A DNA stretch of 64,000 nt, taken from positions 1 through 64,000 of the forward strand of contig CAJTNA010000005.1 of NCBI GenBank assembly GCA_910577845.1, written 5' to 3'. Under the pieces are notes generated by a model, which was not told the origin of the DNA, ran no database searches, and saw only the letters and a list, made by a program, of their open reading frames with translations. Shown here piece by piece: positions 9,383 through 18,708 of this stretch; the first letter of the stretch is position 1, and each line of letters begins with the position of its first letter. Made by a program: the position numbers and the translations under genes. The stretch comes from an uncultured Christensenella sp. Lineage in GTDB: Bacteria; Bacillota; Clostridia; Christensenellales; UBA3700.

Positions 9383-10681
9383 TCACATTCTATGATTTTG
9401 CAAAAATTCCTCAAAAATAGGATTAACAATAACAACATCATAATACCAATGTGTATTGATTACAAGTTGACCATCTGTATCAATTAAGCCAAAAGTTTTA
9501 CCCATTTTTACCATAGCATAGCCATCAACAAATCTACTTACAGCATCATATTTAAGCTCAATAACTTCTTTACCTTTTTTGTTAATAAAACCCCATCTGC
9601 CACCCTTGTTCACAGCACCAAGTCCACAAGAGAAATCAAGTACTTCGTTATATTCATATGACCTACCAATTACTTTGCCAGTCTTTGAAATAAACCAACT
9701 ATAGTTACCCCTACCAACTCTTGCAATGCCATCAATAAAGTCACCAGCTTCGTCAAGGTCACAAGCAATTTTTACATTGCCTTTAGTATCAATATAGCCA
9801 TACTTGCCATTTTCATTAACCCAAGCCAATTTGCTATCTGTAAAGTTACCAAATGGTCTTTCAGTAATTGGAACAGTACTACTTACTGGATAAGTCCTCT
9901 CACCTACACGCTTACCATTTTTATTTATCAGTTCCCAATAATGACCTTTTTCGTCACGTACTCTCACCCAAGCAATACCATATTTATTAAACGGCAATGC
10001 TTCCTCATATTTTGCAGGTATTCGCAAGGATTCGCTACCCGTTCCACTTGAGGCTTTCTTTTTATCCAAATACCCCCATTTGTAAATAGGTTCACCACTA
10101 CCATCATCAACTCTAACCATTACAGGTACCATATTACTCTCAAAAATAACAAGCCCGTCTGACGATGTACTAGAATGTGTGTTATTAGAAGTTGCTGGAA
10201 CAATGATAATTAACAAAAGTATAATTATAAACAAAATTACCAAAAATGCCTTAATATATTTAACTGGCAACTTATGTTTGAATATAGCATTAAAAATATA
10301 ATTTATTCCGTTTGCCATATACCCAAGCAATGCTACCATACCCGCCCAAAGTCTTAGAAAAAACAAGTCAAACTTATTAACTTTTGTAACATCAGATTGA
10401 ACTGCGATTTCGTGTACTTTGATAGGCCTATTTTCTACAATTTCAACTACATTATTAGTTGTATACAAAGCATCCTGTGTATCCTCTACAACCGCTAAAG
10501 CATTTTGCTCCGCTTGCACATCATTAGAAAGGTCATCAAACTCACTTTCCATTTCAGTGTAATAATTATAATCATCATCTATATTTGAGTATGCAAAATC
10601 TTCAAAACCACTATTGATTGAAGTTTCGATTTCCAGTTCCTCTTTATTTTGTAATTTTTTTTCGTCTTTGTTCTTTTTCAT
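9383..10681 (-). CDS. WG-repeat membrane protein
   Basis: The 432-residue protein has an acidic, Asn-rich N-terminal region (about 1-100), a hydrophobic hairpin-like stretch (about 108-135), a strong membrane segment (about 145-165, FLVILFIIILLLIIIV) and an outer domain made of about six WG (KWG) repeats, for example YKWGYLDKKKA, KYGYIDTKGNVKI, RWGFINKKGKEVIELKYDA and TFGLIDTDGQLVI. WG repeats form a beta-rich, probably ligand-binding surface; no enzymatic role is known. The topology is likely cytoplasmic N-terminus with the repeats outside. The gene is flanked by terminators and stands alone. Function is unknown. Confidence 0.8.
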   Translation of the reverse strand: MKKNKDEKKLQNKEELEIETSINSGFEDFAYSNIDDDYNYYTEMESEFDDLSNDVQAEQNALAVVEDTQDALYTTNNVVEIVENRPIKVHEIAVQSDVTKVNKFDLFFLRLWAGMVALLGYMANGINYIFNAIFKHKLPVKYIKAFLVILFIIILLLIIIVPATSNNTHSSTSSDGLVIFESNMVPVMVRVDDGSGEPIYKWGYLDKKKASSGTGSESLRIPAKYEEALPFNKYGIAWVRVRDEKGHYWELINKNGKRVGERTYPVSSTVPITERPFGNFTDSKLAWVNENGKYGYIDTKGNVKIACDLDEAGDFIDGIARVGRGNYSWFISKTGKVIGRSYEYNEVLDFSCGLGAVNKGGRWGFINKKGKEVIELKYDAVSRFVDGYAMVKMGKTFGLIDTDGQLVINTHWYYDVVIVNPIFEEFLQNHRM

Positions 10682-11034
10682 TTGATAAACACCTTAGACT
10701 ACCTCAACATATTTTGAGACAAAAATACAATTATTAAATTAAATCATACACCTTTTTTATTATTTTTGCAAACATTTTTTATTGATAATACAAATTTTAT
10801 TACGATATTTATATGTTATAAAAATATTATCTGCAAATTTAACTAAAAGATAATTTTTATTAGTCACAAATTTAATTTTAAAAAATCAAAAGATAATTCA
10901 ACTTTTTAAATCAAAATTTTTCAATAAAACCAATCAAGCAATTACAATTTTTAAAAAAAATTGATTATACTGAATAATTTGCCAATAATTTTATTCAATT
11001 ACTAAAATCAGCAAAAACCTGTCTAAAATTAGCT
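10682..11034. other. AT-rich intergenic region
   Basis: About 350 very AT-rich bases lie between the WG-repeat gene start and the second GH29 stop. They should contain the WG gene promoter and the GH29 terminator, but I could not pick out either with confidence. There is no ORF with a ribosome site. Confidence 0.45.
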
Positions 11035-12357
11035 TTATTTATAAACCTTTATATCCTTTATGTATGGCTCGCATCTACTATCTGTAATTTTAAAAATCAA
11101 CTTATCTGTTAAAACGCTGTCAAAAACACATATCTTTTTAAAGCCAATCGTTCTTGCTTTAAACACTTCACTATCATTTGCGGACAATGTAAAGCTCTCT
11201 ACTCTTTGGCTTTTTGTTATATCTTCGCTAAGCACAACTTTAGATATATTAGTTTTAGGAAAAGTAACTACATACTCATAATCGTTTATTTTTTCAATTT
11301 GAGTATCAACTTGTTCCTTAAACATTTGCTCAAGTTTTTGCTTAGCTTGTTTAAGTCTATTAATGAATTTTGCTGGTAATTCCCCCTTTTCATTAGGTCC
11401 GACATTTAAAAGCAAGGTAGCATTATTTCCAACTGAACGCAAATAACAACCAACAAAATCATCAACACTTCTTGAGAAAAACCATCTCATCCAACGCTTA
11501 TTGAACCAACCATATTCTGTAACAGATATGTCCATTTCAGATGGCCAAAACACAAGTTCCTCACCGTCTACAATAGTCTTGCGTTCCCCCAAGTCGTCAT
11601 CAGTGTTATCAATTTTTGCCATAGCAAAAGTACCTTCTTTTTGTTGTTGATTACGTGATATTTCGTCAAAGCATTGTAATCTTTTTGGAACTACAGACCA
11701 CTCTGCCTCACGGCACTTGCCACCCTCATTGCCTATCCACCTAACATCATATGCACAATTAGAAATAACGCAATTAGGTTGATACTTATGTATAGTTTCA
11801 TAATATCTTTCCCAATCATATCTCTGTTTTTTGCCATTTGCTCCCTCACCGCAAGCACCATCAAACCATATACAAAAAATTTCACCATAATTTGTGCATA
11901 GCTCCTCAAGTTGATTGCAAAAATAATCATTATATGCCATAGTACCATAAGTAGGCTCGTGCCTATCCCACGGTGACAAATAAAAACCTAATTTAAAGCC
12001 GTATTTCCTACAAGAGGTTGCAAGGCTTGCAATCACATCACCTTTGCCATCCATAAATTTTGTATTCTTGATACAATAATCTGTATATTTACTTGGGAAT
12101 AAACAAAAGCCATCGTGGTGTTTTGCAGTAATAATTACACCTTTGCTACCAGTCGACATTAAATCTTGCACCCACTTATCAGTATCCAAAGTTTTAAGCT
12201 TAAATTTAGACAATGGTTCTTTGCCACTACCCCATTCCTTATGCGTAAAAGTATTAATTCCAAAATGAATAAAATTATAATATCCCATATTCAAAATAGC
12301 TAATTGCCTTTCATTAGGTATAGGTACGACTAATTGTTCGTCCAAAGTTAAACTCAT
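11035..12357 (-). CDS. GH29 alpha-L-fucosidase, second type
   Basis: This roughly 440-residue enzyme differs from the first GH29 and resembles the branch whose members begin PxPxERQLAxxNMGYYNFIHFGINTFTxxEWGxG. The motifs VIITAKHHDGFCLFPSKYTDY, GFYLSPWDRHEPTYG and IFCIWFDGACGEG are seen; the aspartate in WFDG is the expected nucleophile. It has no signal peptide, so it is probably cytoplasmic. I choose the ATG at 12357 because GGAG lies six bases upstream; the longer frame begins with TTG and has no ribosome site. An extended inverted repeat sits just upstream. This branch often prefers branched alpha-1,3/1,4-fucosyl linkages, but that is only suggestive here. Confidence 0.85.
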   Translation of the reverse strand: MSLTLDEQLVVPIPNERQLAILNMGYYNFIHFGINTFTHKEWGSGKEPLSKFKLKTLDTDKWVQDLMSTGSKGVIITAKHHDGFCLFPSKYTDYCIKNTKFMDGKGDVIASLATSCRKYGFKLGFYLSPWDRHEPTYGTMAYNDYFCNQLEELCTNYGEIFCIWFDGACGEGANGKKQRYDWERYYETIHKYQPNCVISNCAYDVRWIGNEGGKCREAEWSVVPKRLQCFDEISRNQQQKEGTFAMAKIDNTDDDLGERKTIVDGEELVFWPSEMDISVTEYGWFNKRWMRWFFSRSVDDFVGCYLRSVGNNATLLLNVGPNEKGELPAKFINRLKQAKQKLEQMFKEQVDTQIEKINDYEYVVTFPKTNISKVVLSEDITKSQRVESFTLSANDSEVFKARTIGFKKICVFDSVLTDKLIFKITDSRCEPYIKDIKVYK

Positions 12358-12387
12358 AAACTGCTCCATTGAATACAATTTTATACA

Positions 12388-12442
12388 AAAATGACAAAAT
12401 TAGCTTATACAAATATGCAATCAATCGCTAATTTGTCATTTT
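12388..12442. promoter_or_regulatory. extended inverted repeat between GH29 and ecfA1
   Basis: The arms AAAATGACAAAATTAGC and GCTAATTTGTCATTTT differ by one inserted base and flank a 22-base loop, about 30 bases upstream of the GH29 start. This could be an operator for a fucosidase regulator or a 5' mRNA hairpin. No regulator gene is adjacent. Confidence 0.45.
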
Positions 12443-12582
12443 CATTATACTATATTAATAAAACAATGTCAATACTCAATACCAAAGCACTATTAATAGG
12501 GTGAAAAGCATATAAATAACTTTACTTTTTATTTTTATTATGATAAAATAAAAAAAAGATTTTAGGCGGTAGAAAAAACATA

Positions 12583-13419
12583 ATGAAAGCTATACAAATT
12601 ACAAATGCAACACTAGAATACAAAACTCAAAACGGCATAGTTCGTGCATTAGACAATGTAAGTTTCAATGTAGAAGAGGGGGAATTTATAGCTTTATTAG
12701 GTCACAATGGCAGTGGCAAATCTACCCTTGCAAAAATCTTAAACGGCTTATTGATTCCACGTTTGGGTGATGTAGAAATTTTTGGTGTAAACACAAAGGA
12801 TACAGCCAAAATTTTTGAAATACGCAGTAATATAGGTATGGTATTCCAAAACCCAGACAATCAAATGATAGCAAGCATTGTTGAAGATGATATAGCCTTT
12901 GGACCAGAAAACCTTGGTATACCACGTGAGGAAATTATTGAGCGTGTAAATTGGGCATTGGAAAAAGTTGGTATGAGCGAACACAAAAAATCAACGCCAT
13001 TCAAAATGTCTGGCGGACAAAAACAACGTATTGCCATTGCTGGAATACTTGCAATTAAGCCACGCATCATAGTTTTTGACGAAAGCACAGCTATGCTTGA
13101 CCCTCAAGGCAGAAATGAGGTATTACAAGTTGCAAAACAACTTAATAAAGAAGATAATATTACTATAATTTGGATAACTCACTATATGGACGAGGCAGTT
13201 GATAGTGATAGAATTGCAATTATGACAGATAGTAGAATTGTTGCGATTGACACTCCAAAAGAGATTTTTAAGCGTACCGACTTGATTGAACAAGCGGGAC
13301 TTGACCTCCCTTTGCCACTGGCTATTGCTAACCAACTAAAAGCAAACGGAATTGAGTTGCAAGATAATATATTAACAGAACAACAACTTAAGGAGGAACT
13401 ATGCAAAATATTGAAATAA
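12583..13419 (+). CDS. ecfA1: ECF transporter ATPase EcfA1
   Basis: This is one of two ATPases powering energy-coupling-factor vitamin importers. Walker A GHNGSGKST, the Q-loop region VFQNPDNQMIASIVEDDIAFGPENLG, signature MSGGQKQR and Walker B IIVFDESTAMLDP are all visible. The DEST form after Walker B is usual for this subunit. The gene opens the block ecfA1-ecfA2-ecfT-truA-rplM-rpsI, the standard Bacillota order. Its end overlaps ecfA2 by 19 bases, indicating translational coupling. The ribosome site AGGCGG is weak and 11 bases away. The module serves exchangeable substrate-binding S subunits; bioY in this window is one candidate. Confidence 0.93.
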   Translation: MKAIQITNATLEYKTQNGIVRALDNVSFNVEEGEFIALLGHNGSGKSTLAKILNGLLIPRLGDVEIFGVNTKDTAKIFEIRSNIGMVFQNPDNQMIASIVEDDIAFGPENLGIPREEIIERVNWALEKVGMSEHKKSTPFKMSGGQKQRIAIAGILAIKPRIIVFDESTAMLDPQGRNEVLQVAKQLNKEDNITIIWITHYMDEAVDSDRIAIMTDSRIVAIDTPKEIFKRTDLIEQAGLDLPLPLAIANQLKANGIELQDNILTEQQLKEELCKILK

Positions 13420-14273
13420 AAAATTTAACTCATACTTATAGCAAAAAAACTCCTTATGAAAAAGTTGCTATCAACAACATCTCTGTCACCATAAATGAGG
13501 GAGACTTTTTAGGCATAATTGGTCATACTGGCAGTGGTAAAAGCACATTTATTCAGCATTTAAACGGGCTAATTAAACCACAAGAGGGTGAGGTAAGAAT
13601 TTTTGACATAAATTTAACTCAAAAAAAACCTAAACCAGACTTACGCAAACTAAGGCAAGAAGTAGGTATGGTTTTCCAATATCCAGAATATCAACTTTTT
13701 GCTGACACAGTGGAAAAAGACATTGCTTTTGGACCTAAAAACTTAAAGCTATCACAAGATGAAATTAAAAACAGAGTTAGAAAAGCTATGGAAGCAGTTG
13801 GTCTAGATTACGACAAGTACAAAGACCGCTCACCTTTTGACTTATCTGGCGGACAAAAGCGTAGAGTTGCAATTGCAGGTGTGCTTGCGATGATGCCAAA
13901 AGTTTTAATTTTAGATGAACCAACTGCGGGACTTGACCCAATAGGAAAAAGACAAATTTTAAACCTTATAAAAAGTTTGAAAGAAAGTATTACTCCAACA
14001 ATTGTGGTTATATCTCACGACATAAACGAAATAACTCAGTACTGCACAAGACTTATTGTTTTCAATAAAGCTGAAATTGCATTTGACTTGCCTATAACTG
14101 AGTTATTCACTCACCAAAAGGAACTTATGCAAATGGGGTTAGATGTGCCACTTGCAGTAAAAGTTAATGACTACTTAAAGGAAAATGGAATTACTCTTGA
14201 GGGGGATATTATAACTCCGCAAGAGCTAGTTAATGCTATTAAAAAATACAAAAGTATGGAGGGTGCATTATGA
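13401..14273 (+). CDS. ecfA2: ECF transporter ATPase EcfA2
   Basis: This is the second ABC ATPase of the ECF module, pairing with EcfA1. Walker A GHTGSGKST, VFQYPEYQLFADTVEKDIAFGPKNL, signature LSGGQKRR and Walker B VLILDEPTAGLDP are present. The start has AAGGAGG upstream inside the ecfA1 coding end. The stop overlaps the ecfT start as ATGA. At 290 residues it has normal length, with the extended C-terminal region typical of ECF ATPases. Confidence 0.94.
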   Translation: MQNIEIKNLTHTYSKKTPYEKVAINNISVTINEGDFLGIIGHTGSGKSTFIQHLNGLIKPQEGEVRIFDINLTQKKPKPDLRKLRQEVGMVFQYPEYQLFADTVEKDIAFGPKNLKLSQDEIKNRVRKAMEAVGLDYDKYKDRSPFDLSGGQKRRVAIAGVLAMMPKVLILDEPTAGLDPIGKRQILNLIKSLKESITPTIVVISHDINEITQYCTRLIVFNKAEIAFDLPITELFTHQKELMQMGLDVPLAVKVNDYLKENGITLEGDIITPQELVNAIKKYKSMEGAL

Positions 14274-15142
14274 GAGATATGTCATTTGGTCAATATTATC
14301 CAACCAACTCACCTATTCATAGATTAGACCCTCGAGCAAAATTGATATTCAGTTTATTGTTTATGATTTTTATATTTTTTGCAAAATCATACACCGCATT
14401 TTTATATGTAATAATATTTTTGACAATAGTCACAATAATTGCCAAAATCCCTGTGAAAATCGTACTTAAAAGTATAAAACTGGTATTATTCCTACTAATT
14501 TTTACTGGACTTATCAACTTGTTTTTATACAAAGATGGGACTGTGTTGGCACAATGGTGGATATTTACAATAACGGATAGAGGTATTGACTTAACAGTTA
14601 AATTGGCATTAAGATTATCCTTGCTGATTATTGGCACAAGTATTTTAACACTTACAACAACTCCTATGGAATTGACAGACGCAATTGAAAGCTTACTTAA
14701 ACCGCTTAAGTATATTAAAGTTCCAGTACACGATATTGCAATTACTATGAGTATTGCATTAAGGTTTATACCTACTCTTTTGGAGGAGACTGACAAAATC
14801 ATTTCCGCTCAAAAAGCAAGAGGTGCAAGCTTTGATACGGGCAAAGTACACGAACGTGTTTTATCTATTGTTCCAATATTGATACCATTATTTGTTAGTA
14901 GTTTTAGACGTGCTGACGAACTTGCAGATGCATTGGATGCAAGGTGCTATAATGCTACAAAAAATAGAACTAAAATGAAAAAACTTACTTTTACTTACAG
15001 AGATTTAGTAGCATTTATTATACTTAGCATATTGATAGTGTTAATAATGCTTGATTGCTATTTTGTAAAAGCACCAACGGAATCAATTTTCTTTGGCACA
15101 GATTATTATATTGTAAATTTATTTAAAAGTTGGATAGGCTAA
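14270..15142 (+). CDS. ecfT: ECF transporter transmembrane subunit EcfT
   Basis: The 290-residue integral membrane protein has several hydrophobic segments in its N-terminal half and one near the C-terminus. It carries the two coupling-helix motifs that contact the ATPases: QKARGASFDTG and ALDARCYN. It transmits ATP hydrolysis to S subunits that bind vitamins or metals. It starts in a 4-base overlap with ecfA2 after a GGAGG site, and its TAA stop overlaps the truA ATG. The second motif reads ARC rather than ARG, a variant seen in some homologues. Confidence 0.93.
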   Translation: MRDMSFGQYYPTNSPIHRLDPRAKLIFSLLFMIFIFFAKSYTAFLYVIIFLTIVTIIAKIPVKIVLKSIKLVLFLLIFTGLINLFLYKDGTVLAQWWIFTITDRGIDLTVKLALRLSLLIIGTSILTLTTTPMELTDAIESLLKPLKYIKVPVHDIAITMSIALRFIPTLLEETDKIISAQKARGASFDTGKVHERVLSIVPILIPLFVSSFRRADELADALDARCYNATKNRTKMKKLTFTYRDLVAFIILSILIVLIMLDCYFVKAPTESIFFGTDYYIVNLFKSWIG

Positions 15143-15876
15143 TGAAAAAATACAAATGTATTGTGGAATATGACGGGCAAAATTATGCTGGGTTTCAAAT
15201 ACAAGCTAATGCGGACACCATCCAAGAACAATTGGAAAAAGCTCTTTCGTCTTTGTTTGGCAAGCAAACAAAAGTTACCGCAAGTGGAAGAACGGATAGC
15301 GGTGTTTCTGCAAAGGGGCAAGTAATTCACTTTGAATCTGACACAAACATTCAAGCTTGTAAAATTCCACTAGCACTTAAAACACTTTTGCCTAATGATA
15401 TATCAGTAGTAAATTGCGAACTTACTGATGATGATTTCCACGCAAGGTTTAGTGCCAAAGCGAAGACATATACATATAAATTAATGATTACAAAGGTAAA
15501 TAGACCACTTTATAAAAAATATTATCAATATCCATATGACATTAATATTAAACTGCTTGAACAAGCACTTTCAAAACTAAAAGGCAAACATAATTTCAAA
15601 GCTTTTATGGCAAGTGGTTCAGATATTGTAAATTTTGACAGGGAAATTTATGATATATCTTTATCCAAACTAGAGAAAAATTGCTATCAAATTACTATTA
15701 CTGCTAACGGCTTTTTGTACAATATGGTACGTATAATAATAGGTTTGTGTTTGGATATTGCAAGAGGAAAAATTGACATTTCTAACATTGACAAAATGTT
15801 TGATAGTGGTGATAGGCATTATGGCGGTCATACTGCTCCACCTGAACCACTTACGCTAGAAAAAGTATATTATTAA
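15142..15876 (+). CDS. truA: tRNA pseudouridine(38-40) synthase
   Basis: TruA converts uridines 38-40 of the tRNA anticodon arm to pseudouridine. The catalytic aspartate lies in ASGRTDSGVSA, and the C-terminal FLYNMVRIIIG and HYGGHTAPPEPLTLEKVYY segments are characteristic. The start is the ATG overlapping the ecfT stop (TAATG), giving about 244 residues; translation is probably coupled to ecfT because the local ribosome site is weak. The position between ecfT and rplM is the usual one. Confidence 0.95.
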   Translation: MKKYKCIVEYDGQNYAGFQIQANADTIQEQLEKALSSLFGKQTKVTASGRTDSGVSAKGQVIHFESDTNIQACKIPLALKTLLPNDISVVNCELTDDDFHARFSAKAKTYTYKLMITKVNRPLYKKYYQYPYDINIKLLEQALSKLKGKHNFKAFMASGSDIVNFDREIYDISLSKLEKNCYQITITANGFLYNMVRIIIGLCLDIARGKIDISNIDKMFDSGDRHYGGHTAPPEPLTLEKVYY

Positions 15877-16194
15877 TTTTTGATATTATGATTTTTTAAC
15901 CAAAAATCAAGCTCTAAATAGTGTATTTTATTTTTATGTATTAATTTTTCTTTTGTTTAATATTATTTGCACTTTTTTAAATGTAATGGTAAAAAGTTAA
16001 ATGTAAGAACAAATATAGCCACTTATTATGAAATCAATACTAAGATAAATAATAATATTCATAAAATAACTATTATTAAAGTTAAGCGAATTAATTCTTA
16101 TTGCGAGATTAATACTCAGAAAATGTCTAAAAATGCAAGCTTTTTGCGGTAATAGCAAAATTTTACAAAAAATTAAAAATAGGCATAATTTTGC

Positions 16195-16223
16195 TTGACA
16201 TAAGTTTATTTATAATATAAAAT
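16195..16223 (+). promoter_or_regulatory. promoter of rplM-rpsI
   Basis: TTGACA, a 17-base spacer and TAAAAT lie about 90 bases before rplM. This places the transcription start near 16230 and leaves an 80-base leader. The upstream 15877-16190 stretch is AT-rich; a 61-codon frame there (15967-16152) starts with TTG, has no ribosome site and is not called. Confidence 0.7.
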
Positions 16224-16311
16224 ATAAAAGCGTATTGAAAATGTAAGTTTAAGGATTAGCCCCCCGAGAATTGACATTTACAATTTTAAAATTTATCGGA
16301 GGTTTTTTACC
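16224..16311 (+). promoter_or_regulatory. rplM leader with ribosome-site-sequestering potential
   Basis: CCCCCGA (16261-16267) can pair with TCGGAGG (16296-16302), which contains the rplM ribosome site, with one A-C mismatch. L13-S9 operons in Bacillota are known to carry an L13-binding leader; whether this is the same motif or a different one needs a covariance search. The pairing is seen in sequence; autoregulation is inferred. Confidence 0.5.
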
Positions 16312-16740
16312 ATGAAAACATATATGGCAAAGCCTGAAGAAATCGAAAGAAAATGGTATGTTGTTGACTGTGATGGTCTTGTACTTGGTAGAGTTGCCAG
16401 CCAAATCGCTAGCGTTCTAAGAGGTAAAAACAAGCCTTGCTACACTCCAAACGTTGATTGTGGCGACTATGTTATTGCTATCAACACTGACAAAATCGTT
16501 CTTACAGGTAAAAAATTAGAGCAAAAATATTATCGTTATCACACTGGATATATCGGTGGTCTTAAGGAAATTCAATTTAAAAAGCGTATGGCTGAAGATT
16601 CAGACAAAGCTCTTATGACTGCAGTTAAAGGTATGTTACCTAAAAACTCTTTAGGTCGTGATATGATTACTAAATTAAAAGTATTTAAAGGTAGTGAGCA
16701 TAATCACCAAGCTCAACAACCTACAGAATTAAAATTCTAA
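16312..16740 (+). CDS. rplM: 50S ribosomal protein L13
   Basis: The 142-residue protein shows the L13 features [27 protein letters not shown], the [18 protein letters not shown] block, and [31 protein letters not shown] at the C-terminus. It is an early-assembling large-subunit protein. It is followed 18 bases later by rpsI in the universal L13-S9 pair. The ribosome site GGAGG is nine bases from the ATG and lies in a possible hairpin. Confidence 0.98.
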   Translation: MKTYMAKPEEIERKWYVVDCDGLVLGRVASQIASVLRGKNKPCYTPNVDCGDYVIAINTDKIVLTGKKLEQKYYRYHTGYIGGLKEIQFKKRMAEDSDKALMTAVKGMLPKNSLGRDMITKLKVFKGSEHNHQAQQPTELKF

Positions 16741-16758
16741 TAAGGAGGAATACAAAAT

Positions 16759-17169
16759 ATGGCAAAGGCTAAAAAGAAAGTGCAATATTGGGGCACTGGA
16801 AGAAGAAAGAAAGCAATCGCAAGAGTTCGTCTTATACCTGGTGGCAATGGTAGCATTATTATCAACAAGCGTACTATTGATGAGTATTTCGACTTAGAAA
16901 CATTAAAACTTATCGTTCGTCAACCACTTGAGCTAACTGGTGCAACAGAGTTGTTTGACATTATTGTTAACGTTAAGGGTGGTGGCTTTACTGGTCAAGC
17001 TGGTGCAATCCGTCACGGTATTGCAAGAGCTATGGTAGTAGCAAATGCAGACGAGTACAAAGCAAGCTTGAAAACTGCAGGTTTCCTAACTCGTGACCCA
17101 AGAGCTAAAGAGCGTAAGAAGTACGGTCTTAAGAAAGCAAGAAAAGCTCCTCAATTCAGCAAGAGATAA
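16759..17169 (+). CDS. rpsI: 30S ribosomal protein S9
   Basis: The 136-residue protein has the S9 hallmarks [38 protein letters not shown] and the basic C-terminal tail [17 protein letters not shown], whose terminal arginine reaches the tRNA in the P site. It is downstream of rplM with a strong AAGGAGGA site and is followed by a strong terminator. Confidence 0.98.
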   Translation: MAKAKKKVQYWGTGRRKKAIARVRLIPGGNGSIIINKRTIDEYFDLETLKLIVRQPLELTGATELFDIIVNVKGGGFTGQAGAIRHGIARAMVVANADEYKASLKTAGFLTRDPRAKERKKYGLKKARKAPQFSKR

Positions 17170-17243
17170 TTATTTGAATATGGTGTACACTCACCTATTC
17201 ACCTTGCAAATATACATACAAATGTATACAATACTAAAAATCA

Positions 17244-17276
17244 ATATCCACCGAGCAATCGGTGGATATGTTTTTT
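17244..17276 (+). terminator. terminator of rplM-rpsI
   Basis: A perfect stem ATATCCACCGA/TCGGTGGATAT with a 4-base loop is followed by GTTTTTT. The rest of the 17170-17523 gap is AT-rich without further features except the next hairpin. Confidence 0.9.
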
Positions 17277-17464
17277 ATGTTTTATCTCACCTATCCATAA
17301 CTTAACTCCTTAGCAAAATTGATAATTGGCTTGTTGTTTATGATTTTCACCCTTAATTATTGTGGTATATAAATATATGCTCTATATCAATTGCTACATT
17401 ATAAATAAAGATATCAACACTTACTCAATTTATTTTTTATACAAAATTTTGTAATTTTTTTTCT

Positions 17465-17501
17465 AAACAAAAAGGGAATGACAAAATGTCATTCCCTTTT
17501 T
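17465..17501 (-). terminator. terminator of the lipoprotein gene
   Basis: The perfect 15-bp stem AAAAAGGGAATGACA/TGTCATTCCCTTTTT has a 3-base loop, and a T-rich tract follows on the - strand, just beyond the stop codon. Confidence 0.85.
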
Positions 17502-17523
17502 ACTTTACTACATTATTATTGTA

Positions 17524-18171
17524 TTATTTTAAACCTTTAGCTGCTTCAATAGCTTTTTCTGGTAGAACTATTTTGTCACCGCCAATCACAAATTTGCCAT
17601 AATATTCTGGATTCTCACTATACTCACATTGAAACAAAAGTTCATTTCCTTTTATTTTAAATGCCTTATTCTCAACACCTTTTACACCTTGTTTTCCAAC
17701 AAACCAGCCGTTCTTTTTTTCATAATTATTTTTGTCAAATGGCTCGTCTTTGATTTCATCCAAAATATTGTCGATTACTACTTTATATAAATCTTGAATA
17801 GTAGCATATTTGCCATCCATAAACTCTTCTTTAGTAAATTTATGTGCTTCCCAACGTTCATCCCCAGCGGTCTTAATACCTAAATACCGAATTACATAAT
17901 CGTCAAACCACTCATATGCTACCGCTTGAAAGGACTGCCCTTCCTCCTCATCAGGAACAGACAGAACCATTTCCATAATAATGTTTCCGTTAATAGCATA
18001 ATAATCATAGTCTCCTTCTTTGCCAATAGCACGATAGTAAATCTTGTTATCAGCTTTTTCAAATTTTTCCAAAAAATTTATTGGGTTAGATGATGTACAA
18101 CCTACAAGTAGCAAGCTAGCTGTTATAACAACTAAAAGCATTGCAACACACAATAAAACTTTCTTTTTCAT
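17524..18171 (-). CDS. predicted lipoprotein of unknown function
   Basis: The 215-residue protein has a clear lipoprotein signal peptide: a Lys-rich start, a hydrophobic core and the lipobox LLVGC with the acylated cysteine near residue 25. The mature part is mixed alpha/beta, rich in Tyr, Lys, Asp and Glu, with EEEGQSFQAVAYEWFDDYVIRYLG and GWFVGKQGVKGVENKAFKIKGNEL; I do not recognise a family. It is transcribed divergently from an XRE regulator that shares its promoter region, so regulation by that protein is likely by inference. Confidence 0.75.
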   Translation of the reverse strand: MKKKVLLCVAMLLVVITASLLLVGCTSSNPINFLEKFEKADNKIYYRAIGKEGDYDYYAINGNIIMEMVLSVPDEEEGQSFQAVAYEWFDDYVIRYLGIKTAGDERWEAHKFTKEEFMDGKYATIQDLYKVVIDNILDEIKDEPFDKNNYEKKNGWFVGKQGVKGVENKAFKIKGNELLFQCEYSENPEYYGKFVIGGDKIVLPEKAIEAAKGLK

Positions 18172-18220
18172 TTTTGCCTCCGTATTTTATTATAATAACA
18201 TCAATTAATGTACATATTAT

Positions 18221-18271
18221 ATATTAACACATCAAAAGATATATGTCAAGCAAAAATACATTTTTTGATGT
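18221..18271. promoter_or_regulatory. divergent promoter/operator region of lipoprotein and XRE genes
   Basis: On the - strand TTGACA (18249-18244), a 17-base spacer and TAATAT (18226-18221) form a good promoter for the lipoprotein gene. The arms ACATCAAAA (18229-18237) and TTTTTTGATGT (18261-18271) form an inverted repeat overlapping its spacer and upstream side, a plausible operator for the adjacent XRE protein. Confidence 0.55.
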
Positions 18272-18297
18272 AATATTTATATATAGAGGTAATAATT

Positions 18298-18636
18298 ATG
18301 TCCGATTTCAAAAATGTTTTAAAAGAGTTACGAGCTGAACACAATTTAACACAAACTGCACTTGCAAATAAGCTTGGTGTAAAACAAGGAGTTATAACAA
18401 ACTGGGAATTGAGAGGTAGTGAACCAACTGCCGAATATCTAATAAAACTTGCGAATATTTTTCAAGTATCAACAGACTATTTGTTAGGGATAGAAAATGA
18501 GGAAGGCATTATAGTAATGCAAAACAATTTATCTGATGACGAAAACTATTTAATTAATATGGTAAGACAATTAAGTCCTACAGACAAAAAAACATTAATT
18601 GACTTAACAAAAGTAATGTTGAATAACAAAAAGTAA
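18298..18636 (+). CDS. XRE-family transcriptional regulator
   Basis: The 112-residue protein has an N-terminal helix-turn-helix of the Cro/CI type (about residues 7-62: LKELRAEHNLTQTALANKLGVKQGVITNWELRGSEPTAEYLIKLANIFQVSTDYLLG) and a short C-terminal helical region that probably dimerises. An AGAGGT site precedes the ATG. It is divergent from the lipoprotein gene and probably controls it and itself. Confidence 0.88.
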   Translation: MSDFKNVLKELRAEHNLTQTALANKLGVKQGVITNWELRGSEPTAEYLIKLANIFQVSTDYLLGIENEEGIIVMQNNLSDDENYLINMVRQLSPTDKKTLIDLTKVMLNNKK

Positions 18637-18637
18637 T

Positions 18638-18668
18638 AATATTCACCGATTACTCGGTGGATATTTTA
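18638..18668 (+). terminator. terminator of the XRE gene
   Basis: The stem AATATTCACCGA/TCGGTGGATATT (one mismatch) runs into ATTTT. Its CACCGA/TCGGTG core is the same as in the rpsI terminator and the dnaK-dnaJ hairpin. Confidence 0.75.
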
Positions 18669-18708
18669 ATAAATTTAATTTTCATTTTATCTTTGATTAA
18701 ATTACTTT

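Noticed and set aside
15967..16152. Possible 61-codon gene upstream of rplM
   Set aside because: It starts with TTG, has no ribosome site, has low-complexity composition and is not followed by any shared signal.
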